Below, one piece after another: positions 1-9,293 of a stretch of 64,000 nucleotides of DNA. The notes below the pieces were generated by a model. That model was not told the origin of the DNA. It did no database searches and was given only the letters and a program-made list of their open reading frames with translations. The number at the start of each line of letters is the position of its first letter. Position 1 is the first letter of the stretch. Origin of the DNA: Treponema sp. (GTDB lineage Bacteria > Spirochaetota > Spirochaetia > Treponematales > Treponemataceae); NCBI GenBank assembly GCA_017464425.1, contig JAFUDX010000028.1:62001-126000 (forward strand). Direction: 5' to 3'. The position numbers were made by a program, and so were the translations under genes.

Positions 1-65
1 GCACTATAATTTTTCATTGCTAAACAAGCATTTTTCGCATATAATTGTATGCTAAGGAAAAGAAA

Positions 66-1376
66 ATGAGTGTTGAATCAGCTAAAAAGAACAAAAAATC
101 GAAAGACTCTGGAATCGCGCTACTCAGCTCATCTCTTATCATAGTCACAATCATTATTTTTTGTCTCATCATTTTCATTTCATTTTCAATAAACACCCGC
201 TTCAATGCGCTCAAAGCCTCTCTCACCCGTTTTATCATCTGCGAGCAAACTTCAGAAAAAATAAAGTCAGGGGCAAATGATCTTACAGAACTTGTCCGCC
301 TTTTTATCATAAACCAAGACGAACGCTTTGCGCTGGCATATCTTGAAGAAATCGAAAACACCAATTCTCAGAAAAACGCACTGGAAAACCTGCAAAAAGT
401 CTGCTCCGACAAAGACTTGGCTCTGCAACGGCTCGCAATCGCAATCACTCAGGCAGAAAGCATCACGCAAATGGAGCTCTATGCCATGCGGCTTGGCTAC
501 GAATTCATGGGAAAATCGGGCATTTTAAAAGAAGAAATGCCTGAGCGGCTCAGAGAAATCGAACTAAAAGAAAGCGACAAAAATCTTTCCAAAGAAGAAA
601 TGCAGAATATAGCCATAAAAAGTGTATTTGGCAACGGGTTTCTCATTTATAAATTGCGCATTAACGAAAACTGCAACATTACCGTCAACGCGATTTCAGA
701 AGATATTAAAAAAGAGTTGAGCGAAAATGCCGACAAATTGGGGCAAAGCCTTGATCGGCTCAGGATTTTAATTCTCGCGCTCCTTATCGTCAACATTCTG
801 AGCACCATCGGTCTTAGGGATTTTAAGAAAGTCACTCAGTCATACAACGAAATATATGAAATCGGGGCCAGAAAAACAAAAAAATTGCTCAAAAATGCAG
901 AATACGATGCGCTCACCGATATTTTAAACCGTCGCGCATATGAGCAAATTTGCAAAACTTCAAGCGAACAAAGGCGGCGAATCGCACTTCTGCTTATCGA
1001 TTTGGACAATTTCAAGCAAATCAATGACACCTACGGGCACACGGGTGGCGATACGGCACTCAAAACGCTCGCCTCTATTTTAAAAGAGACATTCCGAGAC
1101 GGTGACTATGTTGCCCGAATCGGCGGAGATGAATTTGCCGTAGTGCTTGCGGATTTCAAGCCAGAAGGATTTAAGATTATTTCCGAAAAAATCAATTATG
1201 TAAACGAACGGCTTTCAAAAATCAACGGAATTACCGATGTTTCCATCAGCGTAGGCATGGCATATTCTGCAACTGGATATTCAGAAGAACTGTACAAACA
1301 GGCAGACAAAGCACTGTACGCAGTAAAAAATGCAGGAAAAGCAGGATGCCGAATCTACGACAGCACTTTAGAGTAA
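66..1376 (+). CDS. Membrane-anchored diguanylate cyclase (GGDEF)
   Basis: Makes cyclic di-GMP from two GTP at the inner membrane. Residues 17-43 form one membrane segment and about 233-251 a second. Between them lies a helical, probably periplasmic sensor region of about 190 residues with no recognised domain. The C-terminal GGDEF domain has an intact GGDEF motif (353-357) and an RDGD inhibitory I-site five residues upstream, so product inhibition is expected. ATG at 66 is preferred over an in-frame TTG at 45 because AAGGA (54-58) is well spaced from it. A TATAAT lies at 5-10, but its -35 region would be at the window edge. Activity is inferred from motifs; the input signal is unknown. Confidence 0.9.
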   Translation: MSVESAKKNKKSKDSGIALLSSSLIIVTIIIFCLIIFISFSINTRFNALKASLTRFIICEQTSEKIKSGANDLTELVRLFIINQDERFALAYLEEIENTNSQKNALENLQKVCSDKDLALQRLAIAITQAESITQMELYAMRLGYEFMGKSGILKEEMPERLREIELKESDKNLSKEEMQNIAIKSVFGNGFLIYKLRINENCNITVNAISEDIKKELSENADKLGQSLDRLRILILALLIVNILSTIGLRDFKKVTQSYNEIYEIGARKTKKLLKNAEYDALTDILNRRAYEQICKTSSEQRRRIALLLIDLDNFKQINDTYGHTGGDTALKTLASILKETFRDGDYVARIGGDEFAVVLADFKPEGFKIISEKINYVNERLSKINGITDVSISVGMAYSATGYSEELYKQADKALYAVKNAGKAGCRIYDSTLE

Positions 1377-1379
1377 AAG

Positions 1380-1436
1380 AGAAATCAGAAGAGAGAAATA
1401 CAGAATACAGATACTGATTTCTGCCTTCTGATTTCT
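1380..1436. repeat. Inverted repeat after the GGDEF gene
   Basis: Perfect 12-bp arms (AGAAATCAGAAG and its complement) at 1380-1391 and 1425-1436, separated by AT-rich sequence. It lies between convergent genes and could act as a weak bidirectional terminator or be a small foldback repeat. Confidence 0.5.
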
Positions 1437-1441
1437 GATTC

Positions 1442-1567
1442 CTAGTTTCTTTTTCTATCAATCAGTTCGATGCACTTGTTGCCAAGATTATCTACGGCAA
1501 CTCCAAGAATCGAAAAGATAACAGCTGAAACAACAATCAACACAATAGCCATAAGTCCAAATAACAT
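1442..1567 (-). CDS. Small single-span membrane protein (41 aa)
   Basis: A 41-residue protein with one long hydrophobic segment (residues 2-25) followed by a short charged tail ending DRKRN. A GAGG stands about 8 bases before the ATG. It lies 8 bp after the EIIA-like gene on the same strand, so it is probably co-transcribed. No family recognised. A similarly tiny hydrophobic peptide precedes the same gene, which suggests small membrane partners. Confidence 0.45.
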   Translation of the reverse strand: MLFGLMAIVLIVVSAVIFSILGVAVDNLGNKCIELIDRKRN

Positions 1568-1575
1568 AGAATACC

Positions 1576-1971
1576 TCACAGTTTTTTAAGTTCATAAAGA
1601 ATGTGCTCGCACGAAAAATTCTGATTTGCCGAAGCTTCCAAAAATTTGGTCAGTTCGGCAAGTTTTCCCAGTATGTGCTCGGAAATGTCGTTCCAAAGAA
1701 GAACTATTTCGACATGCCCGTCGCTCATTTGTGCGCAGGAAAGGCAGAATTCTTTGATTCCGCTCGTGCGCACCGTGTGAACATGAACATCGCCATACGA
1801 GATGAATTTCTTTTCCGCGTCTGATTCGTGAATCACATTTTTTCTGAGCGCAATATCCCGCAAAATCTGGGATTTGTCGCTGACATATTTTGAGTCAATC
1901 AAATCAATGAGCGCACCGAACACATCGTCACCACTCTCCGACAATTTTTGAGCGGAGAAAAATGTTTTCAT
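1576..1971 (-). CDS. PTS EIIA type-2-like protein, diverged
   Basis: 131 residues, close to the usual EIIA (PtsN/fructose type) length. The pattern around residues 58-66 (YGDVHVHTV) resembles the GVAIPHxR region carrying the phosphorylated histidine, and the later segment VEIVLLWNDISEHILGKLAE resembles the second half of the fold. Conservation is weak: the glycine and proline before the histidine are missing. A regulatory or degenerate phosphocarrier role is an inference. AAGGA lies upstream of the ATG. It could also be an unrelated alpha/beta protein. Confidence 0.4.
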   Translation of the reverse strand: MKTFFSAQKLSESGDDVFGALIDLIDSKYVSDKSQILRDIALRKNVIHESDAEKKFISYGDVHVHTVRTSGIKEFCLSCAQMSDGHVEIVLLWNDISEHILGKLAELTKFLEASANQNFSCEHILYELKKL

Positions 1972-1992
1972 AAAAGTTCCAATCCTTGTCGT

Positions 1993-2064
1993 TTATCTGA
2001 AGAAAATGATGCAACACACCGTCGTCACGACAAAGATAGCAATCAATACGATAGCACCAGCCAT
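1993..2064 (-). CDS. Tiny hydrophobic peptide (23 aa)
   Basis: A 23-codon frame, almost entirely hydrophobic (MAGAIVLIAIFVV then a short tail ending FFR). GGAG is spaced about six bases from the ATG. It ends 21 bp before the EIIA-like gene. The good ribosome site and membrane-like composition argue for a real small membrane peptide, but the length gives little statistical support. Confidence 0.35.
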   Translation of the reverse strand: MAGAIVLIAIFVVTTVCCIIFFR

Positions 2065-2112
2065 AAAAACTCCAAAATGAGAAAAATGAAAATAAAATGC
2101 ATCTTAGTTGCG

Positions 2113-2235
2113 AACACAAAAACAGGCTCCCAGCGAGAACGTGTCAGAAAACTCGCGGTTGAAGCCCTATGGGGCGCTTCGCTCTTCAAAGCGAGTTTTT
2201 GCCACAACCTCGCTTCCGCCTGTTTTTGCAATCAC
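2113..2235. repeat. Long imperfect foldback element
   Basis: About 120 bp forming one long imperfect hairpin with arms of roughly 48 bases. The outer arms carry CAAAAACAGGC and GCCTGTTTTTG; the inner arms carry AAAACTCGC...TTGAAG and CTTCAA...GCGAGTTTT. It fills most of the gap between a leftward gene group and the next leftward gene. It could be a dispersed repeat (MITE/REP-like) or a structured transcript end. Confidence 0.5.
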
Positions 2236-2281
2236 TGACAGTAAAAGCTTTTAATATTTATTGTCATGTTGGGCTTTTTAT

Positions 2282-2644
2282 TTACAATAGAGTTTGGAGG
2301 AAAATTACTGTTTGAAGGGATTTGGGGAGCAAGAAAACTCGTGAAGAAGGAATCGAGCTTGCTACAAAAGATGGGGAAGAAAAAGAAAAGTGAGCGAGGG
2401 CGCAGAAAGACTCGTGATTGAATTCCTGTGAAGAGGCTGACTTTTTTTGTGAGCGGACAATCGTTCGCTCAATTGGTTTTGATTCAGTCACCAGCACAGG
2501 CGTGATTTCCTGTGCCGAAGAATGAACCGTGACGACCGTTAAGTCATCAGAAGAAGTAACCACCGCCGTCTGCACCCCCGCCCCCAGCGGAGCCGAGACC
2601 AAGAGAAGAAAAGCAAGAATAAAGTGCAGAAAGCGTGATTTCAT
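2282..2644 (-). CDS. Hypothetical secreted protein
   Basis: About 120 residues starting MKSRFLHFILAFLLLVSAPLGAG, a convincing signal peptide, then a Ser/Thr/Val-rich mature part with no recognised domain. The start at 2644 is chosen because it begins exactly at the signal peptide; upstream in-frame sequence lies in a low-complexity repeat. No good ribosome site is visible, so expression is uncertain. Confidence 0.35.
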   Translation of the reverse strand: MKSRFLHFILAFLLLVSAPLGAGVQTAVVTSSDDLTVVTVHSSAQEITPVLVTESKPIERTIVRSQKKSASSQEFNHESFCALAHFSFSSPSFVASSIPSSRVFLLPKSLQTVIFLQTLL

Positions 2645-2652
2645 AGCAAGTA

Positions 2653-2734
2653 AAGTTAGCAGTTTGCAGTGTGCAGTTAGCAATTTCAGTCGTCGTAGAA
2701 CGCAACTGCTCATTGCTAACTGCTCATTGCTCAC
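2653..2734. repeat. AGTTAGCAGT/ATTGCTCA foldback repeat, copy 1
   Basis: Low-complexity intergenic repeat made of AGTTAGCAGTTTGCAGTGTG-type units followed by the complementary AACTGCTCATTGCTAACTGC type. The halves can pair. A related copy lies at 8277-8341, so this is a dispersed family in the genome. Confidence 0.6.
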
Positions 2735-4258
2735 TTATCGGAGACCACCGTAGGTGGCGATGAAGACACCAGCTGCCATTGCGGTACCGATAACGCCTGC
2801 GACGTTCGGACCCATTGCGTTCATCAAGAGGAAGTTTGAAGGATCTTCCGCCTGACCGACTTTGTTTGCAACGCGAGCTGCCATTGGAACGGCTGAAACG
2901 CCAGCAGAACCGATGAGTGGATTGATTTTTTTGTCTTTCGGCAAGAACACATTCATGAGTTTTGCCATGAGCAAACCGCCCGCCGTAGCGACTGCGAATG
3001 CAACCAAACCAAGCACGATGATACCGACTGATTCACCCTTGATGATTTTCTCCGGGGTCATCTGTGAGCCAACGCCCAATGAAAGAACGATTGAAACGAT
3101 GTTCATAAGCTCGTTTTCCATTGTCTTAGAAAGTCGGGTTGCCGCGCCAGATTCTTTTACGAAGTTACCGAACGCGAGCATACCGATGAGCGGAGCGGCA
3201 GGCGGCAACAAGAGAATCGTAAGAATCAAAAGCATGAGCGGGAACAAAACCTTTTCCATGCGCGGAACAGCGCGAGGGTTCGGCATTTTGATAAGTCGCT
3301 CTTTTTTAGAAGTAAGGAGCTTCATAATCGGCGGCTGAATCATCGGAACGAGAGCCATGTATGAGTACGCCGCGACCGCGATAACGCCCATCAACTCTGG
3401 AGCAAGTTTTCCAGAAACATAGATTGATGTCGGGCCGTCTGCGCCACCGATGATACCGATTGCACACGCCTGCATGATGTTGTAGTTGAGACCGAAGAGG
3501 TTCATAACTGCAACACCAAAAAGCGTGAAGAATACGCCGAACTGAGCAGCACCACCGAGGATAGCCGTTTTTGGGTTAGCGATAAGAGGACCGAAGTCAG
3601 TCATTGCACCGATACCCATGAAGATGAGCATCGGGAAGAACTCGTTGCCAACGCCAGCGTGATAGATAATCGCGAGCATACCGTCTGGCAATTCGCCCAT
3701 GTTCGCGCCAACGATGTTGACGAGAATCGTACCGAATCCGATTGGAATCAAAAGAAGCGGCTCAAATCCTTTGCCTACCGCAAGATAGACGATAAGGAAG
3801 CCGACTGCAATCATGATGAGTGACTGCCAGCCAGGAGCCGTTCCCCAGTCTTTTTCAAGAGCTTCTTTTACAGGCTCTTTGAATTCGGCTTTTGGCGCAA
3901 CTTTCTTTTGATTCATCATCTGATAGATACCAGTTGATTTACCGATATTCTGAACGAATTTGAGCGGGTTGATGTTGTGCTCTTCGCCCCACTTTTCTGT
4001 TCCTTTGATGACGCGGTTAAGACCGTGACCATTTGAAGCAGGAGCAGATTCGTTTGTGCCAGTGAGAAGGATTTCTTCTGCAATAGCATCTCCGATTGCA
4101 ACAGGAGTGTCCGCTTCAACTTCAGCAACAGTTTCAGAAGAAGCGTCTGCCGTCTGAGCGAGCACTTTTGAGCCTGTGCTCAACACGAACGCAATCGCCG
4201 TGATAGCGAGCGTTACGCCGAGCACCTTTTTCTTAAACGTATTGTTCAAATCAATCAT
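2735..4258 (-). CDS. oadB: Oxaloacetate decarboxylase beta subunit (Na+ pump)
   Basis: Integral-membrane subunit that decarboxylates carboxybiotin and exports Na+. The body from about residue 135 is a classical OadB/GcdB multi-span protein ([34 protein letters not shown]). At 507 residues it is longer than the usual 375-435 because of an N-terminal extension of about 130 residues: a signal-like hydrophobic segment (12-34), an acidic/Ser-rich stretch and an amphipathic region. GAGG precedes the ATG. It starts 14 bp after oadA, so oadG-oadA-oadB is one operon. Most oad operons use the order G-A-B, as here. Confidence 0.95.
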   Translation of the reverse strand: MIDLNNTFKKKVLGVTLAITAIAFVLSTGSKVLAQTADASSETVAEVEADTPVAIGDAIAEEILLTGTNESAPASNGHGLNRVIKGTEKWGEEHNINPLKFVQNIGKSTGIYQMMNQKKVAPKAEFKEPVKEALEKDWGTAPGWQSLIMIAVGFLIVYLAVGKGFEPLLLIPIGFGTILVNIVGANMGELPDGMLAIIYHAGVGNEFFPMLIFMGIGAMTDFGPLIANPKTAILGGAAQFGVFFTLFGVAVMNLFGLNYNIMQACAIGIIGGADGPTSIYVSGKLAPELMGVIAVAAYSYMALVPMIQPPIMKLLTSKKERLIKMPNPRAVPRMEKVLFPLMLLILTILLLPPAAPLIGMLAFGNFVKESGAATRLSKTMENELMNIVSIVLSLGVGSQMTPEKIIKGESVGIIVLGLVAFAVATAGGLLMAKLMNVFLPKDKKINPLIGSAGVSAVPMAARVANKVGQAEDPSNFLLMNAMGPNVAGVIGTAMAAGVFIATYGGLR

Positions 4259-4272
4259 TTCTGCAAAACCTC

Positions 4273-6321
4273 TTACTGAACAGAAGCAACAGCCTGACCA
4301 GCAGTTACCTGTGAACCTGTCGGAGCGGTGAAGTGGATTTTACCTGCCGCACCCGCCTTGATTTCAAGTTCCATCTTCATTGATTCGATGATAACGACCG
4401 TTGTGTCAGCTTGAACAGAAGCACCCTCAGCAACTGCATATTTAAGCAAAGTACCCGCAACTGGAGCGTTGACAGGTTTTCCGCCAGCTGGTGTTGCCGC
4501 TACTGGAGCTGCCGCAGGTGCAGGGCTTGCCTGAGGAGCGGGAGCCGCCTGAACGACCCCGCCGATAGAAGCGAGAACCTGACCCGCGGTAATCTGAGTG
4601 CCTGTCGGAACTGAATATGTGATTGTGCCGTCATCAGAAGCCTTTACTTCCAATTCCATCTTCATTGATTCGATGATGATGATTGTCTGACCTTTTGAAA
4701 CTTTTGTGCCGTTTGCAAAGCACTGTTTGAGAAGTGTTCCTGCAACAGGAGCTTTTACATCAACGCCGCCGACTGCAACGGGAGCCGCTGCCTGAGGAGC
4801 TGCTGATGCCGCACCGAATGTGACAGTGTACGGAGTGCCATTAACGGTAACAGTGTCGCCATTTGACTGAACGCTGTAGCTCTGACCGTTGACTGTGACT
4901 GTGTATGAGCCATTTCCAGAAGAAGCCGCTTTTGGTGTTTCTTTGAGACCAAATGTTTTTTCGGCATCGACAGGGCCGTTTGCGCGAGTCTCGAAGAATT
5001 TGGTTGCAACTTTCGGGAACATAGCGTACGTGAGGACATCTTCAACAGAGCCGTTTCCGCCGTTTGCCTTTGCTTCTTCGACCATTTTGTCCCATTCCGG
5101 CTCGATTTTGTCTGCCGGTCGGCATGTGATGGCTTCTTCCATTTTGTTCTGTTCAAGAGCCTTCTTAACGAGGTCTTTGTTTGGTTCAGCAGGAACTTTA
5201 CCGTATTTACCTGTGAGAAGGTCACAGAATTCACCAGTCATGCGCTCGTAGCGACCGAAGAGAACATTGAAGACCGCCTGAGTACCAACGATTTGTGATG
5301 TTGGGGTAACGAGCGGAACATAGCCGACATCTTTCTGAACGAGCGGAAGTTCTGCCAAAACCTGGTCGATTTTGTCTGAAGCTCCCTGCTGCTTCAACTG
5401 TGATTCGAGGTTTGAAAGCATTCCGCCCGGAACCTGTGATTTAAGGATTCGAGTATCTGCGCCCAAGAATTTTGATTCGAGTGAAGCGTAGTGCTTTCGG
5501 ATGTCGCGGAAATATGCGGCAATTTCAAGGAGAGCAGAAATGTCAAGACCAGTGTCGAATTCGCTTCCTTTGAGCATTTCAACGACTGTTTCTGTTGGTG
5601 AGTGAGAAGTTCCCATAGCCATTGCAGAAATTGCGGTGTCGAGAACATCTGCACCAGCCTCAGCCGCTTTCAACAAAGTCGCAACTGAAAGACCTGTTGT
5701 TGCGTGTGAGTGGATTTCAACTGGCAAGTCAACCTTTGATTTGATTGCCTTAACGAGGTCATACGCTTCAAACGGCTTCAAAAGACCAGACATATCTTTG
5801 ATACAGATTGAGTCTGCGCCGAAGTCAGCGTAGGTTTTTGCCAAGTCAGCATAGATTTCTTTTGTGTGATATGGAGTTGTGGCATAGCTGATAGCCATCT
5901 GAACATGCTTTCCCGTAGCCTTTGCCGCTTTTGTAGCGCGTTCAAGGTTTCGCGGGTCGTTACAAGCGTCGAAGATTCGGAATACATCAACGCCGTTCTT
6001 TGAAGCGTACTCAACGAATTTATCAACGACATCATCAGCATAGTGGCGGTAACCCAAGAGGTTCTGACCGCGAAGGAGCATCATGATTTTTGTGTTCGGC
6101 ATTGCCGCGTGGAGTTTGCGAAGGCGTTCCCACGGGTCTTCGTTCAAGAAGCGGATACAAGAATCGTAAGTAGCTCCGCCCCACGCTTCGGCAGCCCAGT
6201 AGCCGATTTTGTCAAGTTTCGGAGCGATTGGCAGCATATCCGCCAAAGTCATACGAGTAGCGTGAAGAGACTGGGTAGCATCACGCAAAACAAGTTCAGA
6301 AATACCAATTTTCTTAGCCAT
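4273..6321 (-). CDS. oadA: Oxaloacetate decarboxylase alpha subunit with two biotinyl domains
   Basis: Carboxyltransferase that moves CO2 from oxaloacetate to biotin. Residues 1-290 form the HMGL-like barrel ([16 protein letters not shown]; metal ligands in EIHSHATTG), followed by the PYC/OADA domain. Unusually the C-terminus carries two complete biotinyl domains, each with ESMKMEL, with biotin lysines near residues 554 and 649, separated by an Ala/Pro-rich linker. Most OadA proteins have one. A further linker near 475-500 resembles a degenerate repeat of the same kind. AGGGG precedes the ATG. Confidence 0.96.
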   Translation of the reverse strand: MAKKIGISELVLRDATQSLHATRMTLADMLPIAPKLDKIGYWAAEAWGGATYDSCIRFLNEDPWERLRKLHAAMPNTKIMMLLRGQNLLGYRHYADDVVDKFVEYASKNGVDVFRIFDACNDPRNLERATKAAKATGKHVQMAISYATTPYHTKEIYADLAKTYADFGADSICIKDMSGLLKPFEAYDLVKAIKSKVDLPVEIHSHATTGLSVATLLKAAEAGADVLDTAISAMAMGTSHSPTETVVEMLKGSEFDTGLDISALLEIAAYFRDIRKHYASLESKFLGADTRILKSQVPGGMLSNLESQLKQQGASDKIDQVLAELPLVQKDVGYVPLVTPTSQIVGTQAVFNVLFGRYERMTGEFCDLLTGKYGKVPAEPNKDLVKKALEQNKMEEAITCRPADKIEPEWDKMVEEAKANGGNGSVEDVLTYAMFPKVATKFFETRANGPVDAEKTFGLKETPKAASSGNGSYTVTVNGQSYSVQSNGDTVTVNGTPYTVTFGAASAAPQAAAPVAVGGVDVKAPVAGTLLKQCFANGTKVSKGQTIIIIESMKMELEVKASDDGTITYSVPTGTQITAGQVLASIGGVVQAAPAPQASPAPAAAPVAATPAGGKPVNAPVAGTLLKYAVAEGASVQADTTVVIIESMKMELEIKAGAAGKIHFTAPTGSQVTAGQAVASVQ

Positions 6322-6334
6322 TTTTTATCCCCTT

Positions 6335-6571
6335 TTAGTTTTTTTCGTGCAAAGCCGTTGCGATTGCGGCAACGATTGCATTTTGGTCAACTGCGGGCGC
6401 ACTTGGTGCCGCAACATCTGCTTTCGGTTCTTCTTTGTCAAGACCAGCGGCATGAACGAACACACGAAGCCCGTTCATACAGATAATCATGATGACAAGG
6501 AAGCTGAAAACAACACACATACCAAGCAGAGTAAGGATAATACTCTGGTTCAGCATTTCAGCGATTGTCAT
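6335..6571 (-). CDS. oadG: Oxaloacetate decarboxylase gamma subunit
   Basis: 78 residues: one N-terminal membrane helix (about 13-36) and a short soluble tail, the usual OadG layout. It links alpha and beta subunits and helps complex assembly. GGAGG lies six bases before the ATG. First gene of the oadGAB operon, 13 bp before oadA. Identification rests on size, topology and neighbours rather than strong sequence motifs. Confidence 0.85.
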   Translation of the reverse strand: MTIAEMLNQSIILTLLGMCVVFSFLVIMIICMNGLRVFVHAAGLDKEEPKADVAAPSAPAVDQNAIVAAIATALHEKN

Positions 6572-6617
6572 AATTCCTCCAACGGATATGATTTCTTAAA
6601 GATAGAATTTGCGTAAA

Positions 6618-6646
6618 AGTATAGATGATTTTTAAACTTTACTCAA
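6618..6646 (-). promoter_or_regulatory. Probable sigma70 promoter of oadGAB
   Basis: Read leftward: TTGAGT (6646-6641), a 17-bp spacer, TATACT (6623-6618), about 45 bp upstream of the oadG ATG. The match to TTGACA-N17-TATAAT is good. Confidence 0.6.
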
Positions 6647-6812
6647 TGTAACAAAAGGGGAATTTGAAAGAAAATTTACATAGATACTTTTTCCAAAATA
6701 CTATAGAATATTTTTAGATGTCGGTTTTTATCGCTTATGAAGTCGGTAAACGCTGGAGAACACATCTTTCACTTTTCCGTTTTCAACTTTCAATTTGCAA
6801 GAGGTACATTTT

Positions 6813-8276
6813 ATGGCAGAACCACAAAAGAGCGTGATTACGAACAACGCGCTTTTCACCGACTTCTACGAGCTGACGATGGCTCAGGGCTACTGGAAAA
6901 ACAACATGAACCATGCGGTCGTATTCGACATGTTTTTCAGGCGGCAACCGTTCAACGGCGGATTTTCTGTGTTCGCGGGTCTTGAGAACCTGATTGACGC
7001 GATTACGGACTTCACGTTCGGCGAGGACGACATCGCGTATTTGAGAAGCCAGAACATTTTTGAAGAAGGATTCTTGGAATTTTTGAAGGATTTTCGCTTC
7101 ACGGGCGATATGTACGCGTTTGAGGAAGGCTCGATTATCTTCCCACAAGAACCGATTGTGCGGATTCACGCGAATTTGATTGAGGCGCAGATTGTCGAGG
7201 GGCTTATTTTAAACATCATCAACTTCCAGAGTCTCATCGCCACCAAAACGGCGCGGGTATGGCTTGCGAGCAAGAAAGGCGGCATCATGGAATTCGGTTT
7301 GCGCCGTGCACAAGGTCCTGACGGCGGCATGAGCGCGACCCGGGCGGCATTTATCGGCGGTGCGGCGGGAACGAGCAACACGTTGGCAGGAAAAATTTAC
7401 GGAATTCCCGTCATGGGAACGATGGCGCACTCTTGGATTATGGCATTTCCGAGCGAGCTTGAGGCATTCCGAGCCTACGCACAGATTTACCCCACGAACG
7501 CGGTCTTTTTGATTGACACTTACGACACGCTCCGATCGGGAATCAAGAATGCGATTATCGCAGGGCGCGAGCTTGTTGAAAAGGGCTACAACTTCGGCGT
7601 GCGCCTTGACTCGGGCGACATTTCTTATTTAACGCGCGAAGTGCGAAAGGAACTCGACAAAGCGGGCTTCCCGCAGGCAAAAATCTGCGTCTCAAACGAG
7701 CTTACCGAAGAAATCATCGAAACGCTCGTGCAGCAGGACACGCCGATTAACTCTTGGGGCGTGGGCACGCACATGGTCACGGGCGGAAATGAGGCAAGCT
7801 TTACGGGCGTGTACAAATTGGGCGCGCGCCATGACGAAACGAGCGACAAAATGATTGCCGCGATGAAATTCAGCGACAATCCCGAAAAAAACACGAATCC
7901 CGGAATCAAGAATGTGTACCGTCTCTACGACGCAGAGGGAAACGCAAAGGCTGACATCATCGCGCTTGAAGACGAAAAAATTGAAGCGGGTACGGAATAC
8001 CGCTACTACCACACGATGATCGATTACCGCCAGTTCACATTCAAGGCAAGCAAGGTCGAACCGATGCTCAAAAAGGTCGTTGCAGACGGAAAGCGCGTGG
8101 GCGAGAAAATCACCGAAGCGGAGGTGCTTCGCAAGGCTCGCGAGACCATGCAAAAACAGCTTGAAAGCTTCGACGGCTCATACAAGCGCATTTTGAACCC
8201 GCACATCTACAAAGTCTCGCTCACCGAAGCGATGAAAAACCTAAAAATGGAATTCATTAAGGCGAGAATAAAGTAA
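6813..8276 (+). CDS. pncB: Nicotinate phosphoribosyltransferase
   Basis: Converts nicotinate and PRPP to nicotinate mononucleotide in NAD salvage. The 487 residues match the long bacterial NAPRTase type: LFTDFYELTMAQGYW at the N-terminus, FGLRRAQGPDGG, the substrate-site region GTMAHSWIMAF and the phosphate-binding GVRLDSGDISYL. ATG at 6813 is preferred because AAGAGG lies eight bases before it; an in-frame TTG at 6795 lacks a site. Monocistronic, divergent from oadGAB; a weak TTTACA/TACTAT pair at 6675-6704 may be its promoter. Confidence 0.95.
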   Translation: MAEPQKSVITNNALFTDFYELTMAQGYWKNNMNHAVVFDMFFRRQPFNGGFSVFAGLENLIDAITDFTFGEDDIAYLRSQNIFEEGFLEFLKDFRFTGDMYAFEEGSIIFPQEPIVRIHANLIEAQIVEGLILNIINFQSLIATKTARVWLASKKGGIMEFGLRRAQGPDGGMSATRAAFIGGAAGTSNTLAGKIYGIPVMGTMAHSWIMAFPSELEAFRAYAQIYPTNAVFLIDTYDTLRSGIKNAIIAGRELVEKGYNFGVRLDSGDISYLTREVRKELDKAGFPQAKICVSNELTEEIIETLVQQDTPINSWGVGTHMVTGGNEASFTGVYKLGARHDETSDKMIAAMKFSDNPEKNTNPGIKNVYRLYDAEGNAKADIIALEDEKIEAGTEYRYYHTMIDYRQFTFKASKVEPMLKKVVADGKRVGEKITEAEVLRKARETMQKQLESFDGSYKRILNPHIYKVSLTEAMKNLKMEFIKARIK

Positions 8277-8341
8277 GTTAGCAGTTAGAAGCGTGCAGTG
8301 TGCAATTAAAAAACTTCTAATTGCTCACTGCTCACTTTTAA
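8277..8341. repeat. AGTTAGCAGT/ATTGCTCA foldback repeat, copy 2
   Basis: Same family as 2653-2734: AGTTAGCAGTTAGAAGCGTG and GTGCAGTGTGCA units, then TTCTAATTGCTCACTGCTCA. The halves are complementary and form a hairpin between the convergent pncB and regulator genes, so it could also end transcription. Confidence 0.6.
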
Positions 8342-9064
8342 CTATTTCGGCACTAACTGATAGAAGCCTTTTTGAGTTCTGATGAGGCGGAAAGTGCAGG
8401 TTGCGGAGTTTTCCATGTATTTCCGTAATCTTGAAATGTACGAATAGGCAGAATTTTTTCTCACTACCGATGAGTCTGATTTTAAGGCAAGCAAGTTTTC
8501 TATTTCAATGAGCGAAACTTCACGACGACGATTTTTGTAAAAATACGAAAAAATATGAAAAATACTCGGCGGAAGGTCAACGCTTCGTCTGAGCATTTCC
8601 ACAGGATTTATTTTTTCACTCTCGGTTTTTAGCAATGTAGGAGGCGAATTTTCAGAAACAGGACAGATATTTTTGAACAAAGATTGGATTTCTTCGGTCT
8701 CAAACTGACAGCTTATCTTTTTCAGAAGTGGCTGTAATGTATGAAGAGTCTGAACATCGTACTGCAATTCATTTTCACAAATCCATCGCTCTGGAGAATT
8801 TCGGGCATCCCGCAACGGATTTCCAATCAAAATCATGGGGATTTTCAGTTGCTTCACCCTCAAAAAATCAAAAATAAAATCAGAAAATCCCTTGTACAAA
8901 TCATAATCCAACATAATCAGCGTATCAGAGGAATTACAGGACGACAGGCCTTTTAAAAGCGACAATCCCGTGTCATAAAAAACAAATCCATCCCGTGTAT
9001 CAGAAATTTTCTGGAACAGAATTTTAAATGCATTTCGGCTGCGACCAGAACAAACAAAGCACAC
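8342..9064 (-). CDS. Atypical regulator: receiver-like N-terminus, winged-helix C-terminus
   Basis: 240 residues. The last 90 look like an OmpR-type winged helix (EIENLLALKSDSSVVRKNSA, SYISRLRKYME, then a hairpin ending KGFYQLVPK). The N-terminal half has a receiver-like pattern (TLIMLDYDLYKGFSDFIFDF) but lacks a clear acid pocket and conserved lysine, so phosphorylation is doubtful. Start is GTG at 9064 with AGAGAGG upstream. It stands alone, with no kinase next to it. Role unknown; DNA binding is inferred. Confidence 0.55.
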   Translation of the reverse strand: MCFVCSGRSRNAFKILFQKISDTRDGFVFYDTGLSLLKGLSSCNSSDTLIMLDYDLYKGFSDFIFDFLRVKQLKIPMILIGNPLRDARNSPERWICENELQYDVQTLHTLQPLLKKISCQFETEEIQSLFKNICPVSENSPPTLLKTESEKINPVEMLRRSVDLPPSIFHIFSYFYKNRRREVSLIEIENLLALKSDSSVVRKNSAYSYISRLRKYMENSATCTFRLIRTQKGFYQLVPK

Positions 9065-9293
9065 GCCTTTATACCTCTCTCATATAAAAGTTTTCACACC
9101 TTTATGAAATCAAGCGGCATTTATTTTACTTTTTGCTACTTACTTAATAATCGGAATTTAACGAACACAGAAAAGTCGTTATTAGACATATTTTAGGAAA
9201 ATTCAGACTTTTCAGACATTTTACAATCAAGAAACTCATTTAAAATATGTATAGTAATTATAATTTACTCATTTAAACAACAATTCATATTTG

